Notes under the pieces: generated by a model | Seen by the model: only the letters and a program-made list of their open reading frames with translations | What the model was told of the DNA's origin: nothing | Database searches by the model: none | Position numbers and translations under genes: made by a program | In this document: piece after piece, positions 19,105 to 28,742 of the stretch | Layout of the letters: each line of letters starts with the position of its first letter | Numbering within the stretch: position 1 is the first letter of the stretch | DNA from: Marifrigoribacter sp047730175 | GTDB taxonomy: Bacteria > Bacteroidota > Bacteroidia > Flavobacteriales > Flavobacteriaceae | Assembly: GCF_047730175.1 (NCBI RefSeq) | Contig: NZ_CP159833.1 | Span: 248,001-312,000, forward strand | DNA: 64,000 nt | Direction of reading: 5' to 3'

Positions 19105-19470
19105 ATGAAAACAGATATATACACCAAAACCATTTTAACCATTATTGCCGTTTGTCTTACAATCAATGTAGTAAAGGATGCCGATATTATACCTTCAGCG
19201 TATGCTTCAGAAGGAAATAATCTACCTGAAATCACTACCGAATATAAATTGGTTCCGATTAATGAATTTGAAACAATAGACGTTCGTATTGTAGACATTA
19301 ATACCTATGACGAATTAAATGTAAACATTAAAAGCATCGACAGTTACGACGAAATGAAAGTGAATATTAATAGCATCGACACCAGTGACGAGCTAGATGT
19401 TAATATTGACGAAGTTGGTGGTGGATTTATAATAAACGGTGGTCCACTTAAAGTAACCATTGAGAATTAA
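19105..19470 (+). CDS. Hypothetical small protein with internal acidic repeats
   Basis: 121 aa. A hydrophobic N-terminus (TKTILTIIAVCLTINVV) is a signal peptide or anchor. Residues 52-105 hold about four repeats of the type VNI(K/N)SID(S/T)YDE(L/M), giving a regular alternation of hydrophobic and acidic positions suited to a beta-solenoid or short beta-repeat. I do not recognise the family. Its stop overlaps the stop of the convergent oxidoreductase gene by 4 bp. Confidence 0.65.
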   Translation: MKTDIYTKTILTIIAVCLTINVVKDADIIPSAYASEGNNLPEITTEYKLVPINEFETIDVRIVDINTYDELNVNIKSIDSYDEMKVNINSIDTSDELDVNIDEVGGGFIINGGPLKVTIEN

Positions 19471-20744
19471 ACTTTTCTTTTAAAAGGTCTAATAATTAAA
19501 CGCGCTGCTTTATCGTAGTTGATATAATTATAGGTCCAATTAAAAAAAGTAACCATTCTATTTCTAAACCCTACTAAAAACCAAAGGTGTACAAACATCC
19601 ATATAAACCAGGCGATAAATCCTGAGAAGTTTAGATTTTTAATATCTACTACTGCTTTGTTTCTTCCAATGGTTGCCATGGAACCTTTATCGAAATACAC
19701 AAAAGGTTTCATCGATTTACCATGAAGTACACGTTTAAAGTTTTTACCTAAATTTTTTCCTTGTTGAATCGCAGGTTGTGCCACCATAGGGTGTCCGTTT
19801 GGATATCCTTCACTTTTCATGATCGCGATATCTCCAAGCGCATAGATGTCTTTATAGCCTTCCACAGTATTATATTCATTTACCTGATAGCGATTTGCTC
19901 TTTTCACCAAAGCTTCCCCATCGAGACCTTGTATTGAAGCTCCTGTTACTCCAGCAGCCCAAATAAATGTTGCGGTATGAAATTGTACTCCAGAATTTGT
20001 AGATACTGTATGTCCATCATATTCTTTTACAAAGGTATTAAGATGTACTTGGACGCCTAATTTCTCTAAAAAATACAGGGCCTTTGTAGAAGATTTTTTA
20101 CTCATAGGAGGCAAAACTCGGTCTGCACCTTCTAATAAATGTACTTGCATTTCATCTTCAGAGATTGAAGGATAATCATTCTCTAAAATTCCTCTTTTAA
20201 ATTCTGCCAATGCTCCAGCTAATTCAACTCCTGTGGGACCAGCTCCTGCAATTACAAAGTTGAGTAAACTTCTTCTTTTAGCAACATCTGTGGTGAGGTC
20301 TGCCTCCTCAATATTCTGAAGCATTAAGCTTCTAATATTTAAAGAATGAGGTACGGTTTTCATGGGCATACTTTTCTCCTCGATGCTTTTATTTCCGAAG
20401 AAATTAGTGGTAGAACCACTTGCGATGATTAGATGATCGTAGGCTAATGAACCAATCGATGTTTCAATTGTTTTTGTAGTCGGGTTTATATGCTCCACTT
20501 CAGCCATGCGAAAGTGAAAGTTTTTATTATTCCTGAAAATTTTCCGAAGTGGATAGGAAATAGAATCTGGTTCTAATCCTGCCGTAGAAACCTGATATAG
20601 TAAAGGTTGAAACGTATGGTAATTATTTCGGTCAAACAGCACAATTTGAAACGCCTCTTTTTGAATCTGCTTAATAAATGAGATTCCTGCAAATCCGCCT
20701 CCAATGATCACAATTCGAGGTAACTTAGTGTCTAAGATATTCAT
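19467..20744 (-). CDS. NAD(P)/FAD-dependent oxidoreductase, type II NADH dehydrogenase-like
   Basis: 425 aa from the ATG at 20744; the longer frame to 20771 would start within the promoter (TACCTTTA on the minus strand near 20760). N-terminal FAD-binding motif RIVIIGGGFAGISFIKQ, second nucleotide-binding motif FVIAGAGPTGVELAGAL, the IYALGDIA FAD-contact motif, and a C-terminal hydrophobic segment (FIAWFIWMFVHLWFLVGF) that tethers it to the membrane. Expected to oxidise NADH and reduce quinone without proton pumping. Confidence 0.88.
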   Translation of the reverse strand: MNILDTKLPRIVIIGGGFAGISFIKQIQKEAFQIVLFDRNNYHTFQPLLYQVSTAGLEPDSISYPLRKIFRNNKNFHFRMAEVEHINPTTKTIETSIGSLAYDHLIIASGSTTNFFGNKSIEEKSMPMKTVPHSLNIRSLMLQNIEEADLTTDVAKRRSLLNFVIAGAGPTGVELAGALAEFKRGILENDYPSISEDEMQVHLLEGADRVLPPMSKKSSTKALYFLEKLGVQVHLNTFVKEYDGHTVSTNSGVQFHTATFIWAAGVTGASIQGLDGEALVKRANRYQVNEYNTVEGYKDIYALGDIAIMKSEGYPNGHPMVAQPAIQQGKNLGKNFKRVLHGKSMKPFVYFDKGSMATIGRNKAVVDIKNLNFSGFIAWFIWMFVHLWFLVGFRNRMVTFFNWTYNYINYDKAARLIIRPFKRKV

Positions 20745-20876
20745 CCTATAATTTAGTTTATAAAGGTACAAATTGTAAAACAGAATCGATATCTTTCCTC
20801 AAGTTTTAGGTATTTTTTAAGACCTTTGTAACAAAATCTAAAAACGGTCTACTAATAGGCAACTAACAACCCATCA

Positions 20877-21371
20877 TTGAATAAAGAACTCGAACATAGT
20901 TTTGTTAAACAGCTGGAAGCTAATCAAAACATTGTACATAAAATATGTAGGTTATATACTCATGATAGTGATTCACACAATGATTTATTCCAGGAAATAA
21001 CCATCCAACTATGGCGAGCCTTCCCTAAGTTTAGAGGGGATTCTAAGTTTAGTACTTGGATGTATCGTGTCGCTTTAAATACAGCCATCACCTTATATAG
21101 AAAGTCTAAACGTAGAATAAAGACACAAGATTTTGAATCGATTAGTTTTAAGATTTCATCGGAAGCTTATGACGATACAGAAGAAGAACAATTAAAGCTA
21201 ATGTACAGTGCTGTAAAAGAGTTAAATGATATTGACAAGGCGCTTGTTTTCTTGTATTTAGAAGACAAATCGTATCGAGAAATATCGGCTGCATTGGGAA
21301 TTAGTGAAGTAAACGCGAGAGTGAAGATGAATAGAACGAAAGAAAAATTAAGAAAAATTTTAAATCCGTAA
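20877..21371 (+). CDS. ECF-type RNA polymerase sigma factor
   Basis: 164 aa with a TTG start at 20877, as no in-frame ATG lies nearby. Sigma region 2 is visible as NDLFQEITIQLWRAFPKFRG and STWMYRVALNTAITLYRK. Region 4 is at the C-terminus as LEDKSYREISAALGISE. The next gene, 4 bp downstream, encodes a membrane protein that is the likely anti-sigma partner or regulator. Divergent from the oxidoreductase gene. Confidence 0.92.
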   Translation: MNKELEHSFVKQLEANQNIVHKICRLYTHDSDSHNDLFQEITIQLWRAFPKFRGDSKFSTWMYRVALNTAITLYRKSKRRIKTQDFESISFKISSEAYDDTEEEQLKLMYSAVKELNDIDKALVFLYLEDKSYREISAALGISEVNARVKMNRTKEKLRKILNP

Positions 21372-21375
21372 GGGC

Positions 21376-22014
21376 ATGGATCAATTAGAAACATTTAAAA
21401 AACAATGGCAAGAGCGGGAACAAGAACTTCCTAGCTTGTCGTATGATAGTATATACAAGATGCTCCTCAAAAAATCTTCCTCTATAGTCAAGTGGATTTT
21501 TATAATAAGCATCGCTGAATTATTATTTTGGATCAGTCTTAACTTTTTAATGCCTGACTCTCAAAAAGCAATCATCATTGATCTGGGGATTGAAAATATT
21601 ATTTTTTACGGTAATATTTTTCACTTTATCATCTTTGGAGTCTTTATCATTTATTTCTATAAAAATTATCAATCTATACAAGTAACCGACGATACAAAAA
21701 GCTTGATGAAAAGCATTTTAAATACCCGTAAAACAGTAAAATATTTTGTGTATTATAATGTGGGTATGTTTATCCTTTCAAGTATCGTATTAAATTCATT
21801 TTTCTATAATCGTAGTGATCAATTGTATGAAGTAATGGATTTTGCAGCTAAAGGGGTAGCACAAGATAGTTTTGCTTCCGTCTTTATAGTTTCACAAATT
21901 ATCTTTGGTATTTTGTTTGTAGGGATTTTAATTCTCTTTTATTGGTTGATCTACGGTATTTTATTGAAGCGATTAAAAAGAAACTACAAAGAGCTTAAGA
22001 AAATGGAGCTTTAA
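21376..22014 (+). CDS. Membrane protein co-transcribed with the sigma factor
   Basis: 212 aa. A soluble N-terminal 35 residues (LETFKKQWQEREQELPSLSY) precedes four predicted membrane helices (about 38-60, 74-95, 120-140, 165-190) and a lysine-rich tail. The tight spacing to the ECF sigma gene suggests an anti-sigma factor, but there is no clear zinc-finger or known anti-sigma signature. Family not identified. Confidence 0.75.
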   Translation: MDQLETFKKQWQEREQELPSLSYDSIYKMLLKKSSSIVKWIFIISIAELLFWISLNFLMPDSQKAIIIDLGIENIIFYGNIFHFIIFGVFIIYFYKNYQSIQVTDDTKSLMKSILNTRKTVKYFVYYNVGMFILSSIVLNSFFYNRSDQLYEVMDFAAKGVAQDSFASVFIVSQIIFGILFVGILILFYWLIYGILLKRLKRNYKELKKMEL

Positions 22015-22136
22015 TAAAAAAAGATCGCAATTCCCTCCTATTTATTTAAATATTAGTTATACTATTCATCTCAAAAAAATAGATTAAGCCCTAGGTTTGA
22101 CCTATGAATTAATGTTAATGTTTTATAAAAAAACAT

Positions 22137-22163
22137 TTGCCGTTTAATATTTATATATATTTG
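22137..22163 (+). promoter_or_regulatory. Promoter of the GLPGLI/TonB-receptor pair
   Basis: A -33 TTG at 22137-22139 and a -7 TATATTTG at 22156-22163 match the Bacteroidota sigma-A promoter layout. The ATG follows at 22190. Confidence 0.5.
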
Positions 22164-22189
22164 TTAAACATAATTAATTTATAACCGTC

Positions 22190-23032
22190 ATGAAATCATT
22201 TTCCTTTATATTAATTACCCTCTCTTTTTTAATTCTAACCTCATTTAAACCAAGTGTCCAAGAATTTCAAGGTCAGGCATTTTATTTTTCTAAATCTAAA
22301 ATGGAGCTAGGTACTTGGGGAGCAAAAATGAGTGAAGCACAGAAGAAACAAATACAAGCACGTCTTAAGAATAGATTGGAAAAGACCTTTGTATTAAGCT
22401 TTAACAAGGAAGAATCCGTATTTAATGAAGAAGACCAAGTAGACGCCATGTCTGGTGCTACAGATACTTGGGGGAGTAATTTTTCAAGAGGCGAGCAATA
22501 TAAAAATGTAAAAGAAAATGTTTTAATTCAAAGTCAAGAATTCTATGGTAAGAAGTTTTTAGTTAAGGATAAACTACAATCTATAGAATGGAAGATGGGT
22601 TCAGAATCAAAACAAATTGGACAATATTTATGTTTTAAAGCAACTTCCTTAGTTCCCACAGCAGAGTTGACTTGGTATGATTTTTCTTGGAGTGATCTAA
22701 GACCTGCTGCTACTGAAAAGAAAACGGATTCCACAGACGCAACTATTGAACCTATTGTACCTGAAATACAACTAACTGAAATTGAAGCATGGTATACACT
22801 TCAAATACCCGTAAGTCATGGACCCGCTGAATATTGGGGTCTACCAGGTCTTATTTTAGAGGTAAGTGCTGGCAATACAACGATACTTTGTTCTAAGGTG
22901 GTAATAAATCCTACAGAGGAAATTTTAATTGAAGCTCCAGATAAAGGGAATGAAATTACAAAAAGTGAATATCAAGCAACTATCCAAGAAAAAATGCTTG
23001 AAATGAGAAACAACCGAGGAAGAAGATATTAA
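22190..23032 (+). CDS. GLPGLI family protein
   Basis: 280 aa. Signal peptide, then the hallmark motif HGPAEYWGLPGLILEVS at about residues 213-229, the GLPGLI signature. A WYTLQIPVSHG stretch precedes it. These proteins are periplasmic or surface proteins of unknown function, typically encoded directly before a TonB-dependent receptor. Here the receptor starts 47 bp downstream, so an accessory role to that transporter is likely. Confidence 0.92.
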   Translation: MKSFSFILITLSFLILTSFKPSVQEFQGQAFYFSKSKMELGTWGAKMSEAQKKQIQARLKNRLEKTFVLSFNKEESVFNEEDQVDAMSGATDTWGSNFSRGEQYKNVKENVLIQSQEFYGKKFLVKDKLQSIEWKMGSESKQIGQYLCFKATSLVPTAELTWYDFSWSDLRPAATEKKTDSTDATIEPIVPEIQLTEIEAWYTLQIPVSHGPAEYWGLPGLILEVSAGNTTILCSKVVINPTEEILIEAPDKGNEITKSEYQATIQEKMLEMRNNRGRRY

Positions 23033-23079
23033 TATTTTCTGAAATAAAATTAATACCAACCCTTCATTAAAGCGAAATA

Positions 23080-25794
23080 ATGAAAAAAATATGCTGTCTT
23101 TTGCTAATTTTTATAGCTTGTACCTCTTATGGTCAAATTAAACTTGAAGGTATTGTTAAAGATAGCCTGAACACTCCCTTGGAATTAGCGAATGTAGTCG
23201 CAATCAACCAAGAAACAAGTGGTTTAGAATCTTATTCAATTACTGATGAACAAGGAAAATATACCCTCAAATTAGGACAGAATAACACTTATAATATACA
23301 GATTAGTTATATCGGTAAGAAGACTTTTACAGAGGTACTTTCAACAAAAGAGATTGATCTAATAAAAGACTATACCTTAGCATATGACAATGTTTTGGAG
23401 GCGGTGGAACTTACATATGAAATGCCGATTGTTGTAAGAGGTGATACCCTTATTTACAATGCTGATTCTTTTAAAGACGGGACTGAACGAAAGTTAGAAG
23501 ATGTGCTTGAAAATTTACCAGGCGTCGAAATCAATGAAGATGGACAGATTGAAGTGGAAGGCAAAGTAGTTAATAAGCTTATGGTAAATGGCAAGGACTT
23601 TTTTGATGGAGACACCAAATTAGCAACCAAAAATATTCCGTCCAATGCGGTAGATAAAATACAAGTGCTTCGTAATTATTCTGAAGTGGGTCAACTAAGT
23701 GGTGTAAGAAACAACCAAGATAATGTGGCGCTGAATATTAAATTGAAAGAAGGGAAAGAAAACTTTTGGTTTGGTAATGTAACTGCAGGTGGTGGATTAT
23801 CACCAGACGATGGACTTTATTTATTTCAGCCTAAACTATTTTATTACAGCCCAAAGTACAGCCTTAATTTTATAGGCGACCTCAACAATACGGGTGAAGT
23901 AGCCTTAACAAGGCGTGATATAAGAGGATTTGGAGGTGGTTTTAGAGCACCAAGCACTAGCAGTGGAACTAGTTTAAATCTTGGCGATAACAGTCTTAAT
24001 TTCTTAACGAATCAAGATAATGCCTTGGAAATTGAAAATAAATTGGCAACCGGTAATTTTAGCTATTCCCCTACGCAAGCCATAGACTTTAGTGGATTCC
24101 TAATTTACAATAGTAGTCGTATTCTTTCCAAAGAAACAAGTTTTGTTCAATATACAGATCCAGATTTGGGTATTCCCGATGAAGTTACCGAAGAATCTAG
24201 CAAAGAACGTTCTAATCAAGGATTGTTAAAACTAAGTGCATCGTACCAACCCAATGCCAATAATCAAATGGATTATGACATCTTGGGTCGTATATCAAAC
24301 GATTCCCAAAAACAAAACATTTTATCTTCGGTGATCGGAACTACCAATCAGTTGGATGAAGTCACCCCTTATAGCATCAATCAAAATTTAAAATATTATT
24401 ACACGCTAAACGAAACCAATATTTTCGCTTTTGAAGCGCAGCATCTATTAAAAAACGAAGACCCATTTTATAATGTCGTTTTAGATAACAATCCTACCGG
24501 TGAAGATGCTTTTGACTCGACAGCAGATGCCTTGGGTCTAGACAGTTCTTTAACAAATTATGACCTTGGTCAAAACAGACGCATTAAATCCAATCAACTA
24601 GATGCTAAATTAGATTATTACAACATTCTTAATGCCAAGAGTAATATCAACTTAACCCTTGGAACTATTTTGAGTCGTCAAGAATTCAATTCTAATATTT
24701 TCCAGTTTCTAGCCGATGGATCTCAATTTGAACCCACTCCAAACTTCAATGAAGGGCGAGTGACCAACGACACTGAATATAAATTTAGCGATGTTTATTT
24801 GGGAGCACATTACCGTATTAAATCTGGGAAATTTACAGTAACCCCTGGTTTTTCAGTCCATGCCTACGGAAACAGAAATAGTCAATTTGGAGAAACTGTT
24901 GAAGATAATTTCTTTCGGTTTTTACCAGATTTCGAAACCCGAATTCAGATTAAAAAGAGTGAAGCTCTCACCTTCCGATATGATATGCGGAATCAATTTA
25001 CCGATATCACCCGATTGGCTCAAGGGGTTGTCTTAAATAGTTACAACAGCATACAATTTGGTGAACCTGATCTTCAGAATGCCTTGTCGCATAACGTGAG
25101 TTTGTTTTACAGTAGTTTCAATCTCTTTAATTATACGAATGTATTTGCTAGAGCGTCCTACTCAAAGAATATCGATCAAATACAAAGTGTCACGAATTTC
25201 GACAATGTAATTCGTACCAATACTTTTTTCAACTCTAATTTTGCAGATGAAAATTTTAATCTCTCTGGGCGCATGCAGAAAACCTTTGGTAAGGTACGAG
25301 CAAGCTTTAGAGCTAATTTTAATTATAGCAAAATAAATCAGTTTATTCAAGGTCAGAAATCACTTAATGAAGGCTATACCCAAACCTATACGCCAGGCAT
25401 ACGAACCAATTTTAAGGTGGCACCTAACGTTAGTTTGAGACATCGCTTTAGTGTAACGAACAATAACCAAGGAAGTCGTACCACTAAATTTGTAACGAAT
25501 GCACCCTCAATAGAGTTTGATGCCTATATATGGAAGAAAGTGATCATTAGATCTAATTATAGCTATACCCACCAAGATCTTGGTAATGGCGAATCGCAGT
25601 CTTTTCAGAACTGGGATGCTAGGCTTTCGTATAGAAAAAGTAGGGATGCAAAGTGGGAATACGAAATCAAGGCTACTAATTTATTGAACATCGATTCTCA
25701 GGTAAGAAACAGTGCAAATAATATCTCGGTGTTCTCTTCGGAAACCTTTGTACAACCTCGATTTATAACGCTTAGGTTTGTATATACTTTATAA
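23080..25794 (+). CDS. TonB-dependent receptor / outer-membrane beta-barrel family protein
   Basis: 904 aa. Signal peptide, CarboxypepD_reg-like domain (IKLEGIVKDSLNTPLELANVV), plug region (RKLEDVLENLPGVEINEDG, VVNKLMVNGKDFFDGDTKLA) and a large beta-barrel ending FVQPRFITLRFVYTL. This subfamily pairs with GLPGLI proteins, as seen here. Substrate unknown. It is the last plus-strand gene in the window; everything to its right is on the minus strand. Confidence 0.9.
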   Translation: MKKICCLLLIFIACTSYGQIKLEGIVKDSLNTPLELANVVAINQETSGLESYSITDEQGKYTLKLGQNNTYNIQISYIGKKTFTEVLSTKEIDLIKDYTLAYDNVLEAVELTYEMPIVVRGDTLIYNADSFKDGTERKLEDVLENLPGVEINEDGQIEVEGKVVNKLMVNGKDFFDGDTKLATKNIPSNAVDKIQVLRNYSEVGQLSGVRNNQDNVALNIKLKEGKENFWFGNVTAGGGLSPDDGLYLFQPKLFYYSPKYSLNFIGDLNNTGEVALTRRDIRGFGGGFRAPSTSSGTSLNLGDNSLNFLTNQDNALEIENKLATGNFSYSPTQAIDFSGFLIYNSSRILSKETSFVQYTDPDLGIPDEVTEESSKERSNQGLLKLSASYQPNANNQMDYDILGRISNDSQKQNILSSVIGTTNQLDEVTPYSINQNLKYYYTLNETNIFAFEAQHLLKNEDPFYNVVLDNNPTGEDAFDSTADALGLDSSLTNYDLGQNRRIKSNQLDAKLDYYNILNAKSNINLTLGTILSRQEFNSNIFQFLADGSQFEPTPNFNEGRVTNDTEYKFSDVYLGAHYRIKSGKFTVTPGFSVHAYGNRNSQFGETVEDNFFRFLPDFETRIQIKKSEALTFRYDMRNQFTDITRLAQGVVLNSYNSIQFGEPDLQNALSHNVSLFYSSFNLFNYTNVFARASYSKNIDQIQSVTNFDNVIRTNTFFNSNFADENFNLSGRMQKTFGKVRASFRANFNYSKINQFIQGQKSLNEGYTQTYTPGIRTNFKVAPNVSLRHRFSVTNNNQGSRTTKFVTNAPSIEFDAYIWKKVIIRSNYSYTHQDLGNGESQSFQNWDARLSYRKSRDAKWEYEIKATNLLNIDSQVRNSANNISVFSSETFVQPRFITLRFVYTL

Positions 25795-25825
25795 TAGAGC
25801 GCGTTGAAGTAAATGGTTTATTCCC

Positions 25826-26063
25826 TTAATCTGAATCTACTAAAGCCTCAAAGGCTGATCGTTTTTCATCCATCCATTGTTTAAATATATCTTAATCTAC
25901 CGTTTGCATGAGGGCTCTCATCTTGTTCATGGCGGCCAAATGCGCTTTATCATTTTGCTGAAACATTTCTATGCCGTGTTGTTTACTAAAGGTGTTGTAT
26001 TCCCTCAAAAGTATCAGCTTTAAATACAAGGTCGCAAGCGCCACCTAATTGGTTGAAGGTCAT
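25826..26063 (-). pseudogene. DUF1059-like gene, broken
   Basis: The minus strand from the ATG at 26061-26063 reads MTFNQLGGACDLVFKADTFE, then shifts frame and continues YNTFSKQHGIEMFQQNDKA and HLAAMNKMRALMQTVD. It then meets an in-frame TAA, followed by DIFKQWMDEKRSAFEAL and a natural stop at 25826-25828. The pieces together match a complete small DUF1059-like protein (CxQLGGACDxxFxAxTFEE ... KxHGMEMFQ). One frameshift and one nonsense codon make it a clear pseudogene. Confidence 0.75.
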
Positions 26064-26112
26064 TGATTTAAATGTGGGTGGGTTTTGGTTGGTTTGTAGG
26101 TTTAGCTATATT

Positions 26113-26216
26113 GGCAAGCATCTAAATTAGTAAAAAGAAACGAACCAGAGGAAAATCCTCGAGGATTTTGGTAAGCAAGCTTGAAGTAGCAATTAATTTT
26201 ATACGGTGTCGGCAAT
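26113..26216. repeat. Cassette-boundary repeat, type A, left arm lost
   Basis: Matches the inner and right parts of the type A repeat at 62808-62950 (CTAAATTAGTAAA, ACGAACCAGAG, then a GAAAATCC/GGATTTT hairpin, AGCAATTAATT, TATACGGTGT). The outer left arm is missing, and the right GTT is altered to GTC. First recognisable member of the array. Confidence 0.7.
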
Positions 26217-26221
26217 TGTCT

Positions 26222-26590
26222 TTACTCCTTAGCTACTTTTACCATACTATGTTTTCCATTCATATCAGCAATGTATAAAAAATAGAACCCTTGCTCTAAA
26301 CTTGAAATATCAATACGGTTTAAAGAAATCTTGTAAAGAATTAACTGACCTAAAGAATTATAAATCTTCAAACTTGCAATACTCCCCGCAACTTCAACAT
26401 TTAAGACATCTTTAGTTGGATTTGGACTTACTATAATCTTCGCTAATATATTATCCTTTATACCTAAAATAGTCAAATTCTAGAACTATACTATTTTATG
26501 ATCATTCCAATAAGTACCTAGGATGTCTTGATCTCCATCTCCACCTAAATCTGAGGTATGGAAAGATGCGTTTTTGCAATCGTAATTTTT
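26222..26590 (-). pseudogene. Remnant of a VCBS/FG-GAP repeat protein with T9SS sorting domain
   Basis: The 3' part encodes a complete type A sorting domain (IIVSPNPTKDVLNVEV, SLKIYNSLGQLIL, SSLEQGFYFLYI). Reading upstream in the same frame crosses two TAG codons where W and E are expected (IV*F*NLTILGIKDN), then an FG-GAP type unit SDLGGDGDQDILGTYWND. Upstream of about 26590 the frame ends in TGA. So only the tail of a large secreted protein remains, and it is inactivated. An 84-codon frame starting at 26476 survives but is not a real gene by itself. Confidence 0.7.
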
Positions 26591-26629
26591 CAATGTTTAA
26601 ATTTAAGTTTTAGAAACATTCTATCTTAT

Positions 26630-26665
26630 TGAATTTAGCAATTTTTTATACCCATTGTTGGCTGT
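26630..26665. repeat. Cassette-boundary repeat, right arm only
   Basis: TTTAGCAATTTTTTATACCC then ATTGTTGGCTGT: the right arm of the repeat family. The terminal word GTTGGCTGT (26657-26665) is matched by ACAGCCAAC at 28285-28293, beyond the next two genes. Confidence 0.65.
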
Positions 26666-26674
26666 TCATTGTTT

Positions 26675-27772
26675 TTAATCAAATTTTTTATCAATGAATT
26701 TTGAATTCAAAAGTCTAGCTACTGCCATGTAATTTGGTTTAAAATGTATTTTGTCCCCTATGCTATATTTCTTTTTTCCATCTTTCGTAGTGTTTGTACC
26801 AATATCGACAACAAGCATATCTGAGGTTATCCCAACATAGTCTAATTTTTCGTCTATAAATTCAATATCATTTTGATCAACATCTAATAAACCGAAATCA
26901 AGGATAGCCTTAATTGAAGTCTCATTAACATCCTCATCATTAAAATCCGCAGATTGTCCAATATTAGCATTACTTATTATGCCATCAGGAACAATTTTTT
27001 TTTCTTCAAGTTCAATGATGTTAGCGCAAAATTCAAAGGTGTCAATTGAAAGTTCTTTAAACTGTTTATTCTCTAATGGACTGGTTCCAAAAAATATGGC
27101 TTCCCCAACACGAAAATGGTTAATATCTTTTGGAATTGTATTATTTTCAATAAGTGGTAGAGTGATGGATGTTCCTCCAGAAACAAATTCCAAATCCTTA
27201 TTAAATTTTACTGAAATTAGTTCCTCATAAAGTGATAATTGTAATAACTTATCATAAGAAGGTTCAACTCCATACATACAACCTAAATTAGAGCCAATAC
27301 CGATAACCTCAATATTGGAAAGTTGAAAAACACTTTCATAAAAGTTCATTAACTCAGTTCTTTTTACACCTTCACGTAATTCACCAAGTTCCACCATTAT
27401 TATTATTTGATGAATGATATCAACCTTTTTAGCCGCTTCATTTAAAGCCACAATAGTGGTATAGGAACTATTCAGAGAAATATCAGCGTATTTTACAATA
27501 TCATCTGCATATATTTTTGCAGGAGGTTTAATATAAATTGTTTTCATTTCAGGATTCACAGCTTTTAAATTTTTTAAGCTCGTTAATCTGGAATCACCGA
27601 CAGAGTCTATCTTCTGAATAATTTCATCAGTAAGAATATGTTTTAGAAACTCTTTATCTCCTGAAAAAACTTTTGTAATTAAACTCCAAGTAATATTATG
27701 AGAATCAAAATATGCACTCAAATACTTGATATTATTTTGAATTTTTTTTGTATGAATTCTTAACTCAGCCAT
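26675..27772 (-). CDS. Alanine/ornithine racemase-family PLP enzyme
   Basis: 365 aa. Alanine racemase N-terminal TIM-barrel fold: LRIHTKKIQNNIKYL, the PLP lysine region WSLITKVFSGD (Lys about 34), VELGELREGV, IGIGSNLGCMYGV and RVGEAIFFG. The C-terminus resembles ornithine-racemase-type members rather than biosynthetic Alr. Substrate therefore uncertain (amino-acid racemisation in the cytosol). Shares a cassette with the acetyltransferase gene upstream (3-bp gap), which may act on the same amino compound. Confidence 0.82.
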   Translation of the reverse strand: MAELRIHTKKIQNNIKYLSAYFDSHNITWSLITKVFSGDKEFLKHILTDEIIQKIDSVGDSRLTSLKNLKAVNPEMKTIYIKPPAKIYADDIVKYADISLNSSYTTIVALNEAAKKVDIIHQIIIMVELGELREGVKRTELMNFYESVFQLSNIEVIGIGSNLGCMYGVEPSYDKLLQLSLYEELISVKFNKDLEFVSGGTSITLPLIENNTIPKDINHFRVGEAIFFGTSPLENKQFKELSIDTFEFCANIIELEEKKIVPDGIISNANIGQSADFNDEDVNETSIKAILDFGLLDVDQNDIEFIDEKLDYVGITSDMLVVDIGTNTTKDGKKKYSIGDKIHFKPNYMAVARLLNSKFIDKKFD

Positions 27773-27775
27773 AAA

Positions 27776-28222
27776 CTATTTCTTTAATCTCATTTCTAGA
27801 TAAGGGTTGGTAAACCCAAGTTTTTCATATAGGTATTTTGCAGGGTTATTTGCTTCCACATGAAGAGCAATATCTCCTTTTGCATATTCAATGGCATTTT
27901 GCATTAAAATTCTCCCTAGTCCTTTACCACGATATTCTTTATGGGTAGCAATGTATACAAGTATGTTCTCTGGAATATATCCTCCCATTCCAGTCTCATT
28001 AATTACAGTTATTCCAACAATATTATTGTCATCTATAATAAGCATTGTGAACCCTCCAAAAGAGGTGATTTCTTTTATTGAGTATTCAATTGCTTTTTGA
28101 ATATCTTTTTTAGGGTCTCCAAATCCTTGAAGATGTTCAAAGAGAAAATTTACTATTTCTTTTTTTTCTACTGAACTTGGTCTGTTTACCTCATCAAATA
28201 TTCTTGTTTCAATCATAAACAT
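27776..28222 (-). CDS. GNAT family N-acetyltransferase
   Basis: 148 aa; start at Met1 or Met3. The acetyl-CoA-binding motif THKEYRGKGLGRILMQNAI is near residue 92-110 and the closing YEKLGFTNPYLEMRLKK at the end. Substrate unknown. It is transcribed together with the racemase-like gene. The two form one cassette bounded by complementary 9-bp words. Confidence 0.88.
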   Translation of the reverse strand: MFMIETRIFDEVNRPSSVEKKEIVNFLFEHLQGFGDPKKDIQKAIEYSIKEITSFGGFTMLIIDDNNIVGITVINETGMGGYIPENILVYIATHKEYRGKGLGRILMQNAIEYAKGDIALHVEANNPAKYLYEKLGFTNPYLEMRLKK

Positions 28223-28284
28223 TATGTTTTATGACAGTATACTCAATTTTTCGGGATAACCAAATTATATCAGGTTTATTAATG

Positions 28285-28310
28285 ACAGCCAACGTGTTTC
28301 TTTAGTTTGT
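28285..28310. repeat. Cassette-boundary repeat, left arm only
   Basis: ACAGCCAAC (28285-28293) followed by GTGTTTCTTTAG. It closes the racemase-GNAT cassette. The right half of this copy has been lost. Confidence 0.6.
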
Positions 28311-28354
28311 ATTAAATATCTTTAGATAGAAAAAGAGGAGAACTATAACGTATT

Positions 28355-28490
28355 TTAGATTTCAAGCTCCAGTAAACTTACGAGTCCTCTCTTTCTATAA
28401 AGGTGCCAAGAACCATTTGGAATACCAGGAGTTAATCTTCCGATAAAGGAAGTAGTTAAAGTGCAATGTCGTTTTTTATATTGTTGCCAA
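28355..28490 (-). pseudogene. Short coding remnant between two damaged repeats
   Basis: A minus-strand open stretch of about 45 codons (RLTPGIPNGSWHLYRKRGL near the middle) ends with TAA at 28355-28357. It runs into a repeat arm at its 5' end and has no start codon. It looks like the tail of a decayed cassette gene; family not identified. Confidence 0.3.
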
Positions 28491-28722
28491 AGGTTTTGTA
28501 TAACGAAAGTGGCGTTTAGTGGCGTTTAGTGGCGTTTAGTGGCGTGAGATTCGTAAGAATAAATTTGCGCAGCAAATGTTGGCCCTGCAGGCAGGCAGGC
28601 AGGTGAGCGTTGGAAAGCCGCTTTACGTTATATTCCGATTATAAATTTAGTTAATTATATGTTCTAATTTTTAAAACAACTATTTATTTAGCCATTTTTG
28701 TTATACGTTGTTAGCCACTGGC
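28484..28722. repeat. Cassette-boundary repeat, expanded copy with tandem 10-mers
   Basis: Left arm TTGCCAAAGGTTTTGTATAACG, right arm TTATACGTTGTTAGCC. Inside are three tandem TGGCGTTTAG units (28510-28539) plus a partial fourth, and a GCAGG(CAGG)n run (28588-28602). The left GTGGCG and right AGCCGC segments can pair. Longer than its relatives because of these expansions. Confidence 0.65.
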
Positions 28723-28742
28723 TTTTTTACTTTTTATTATTT

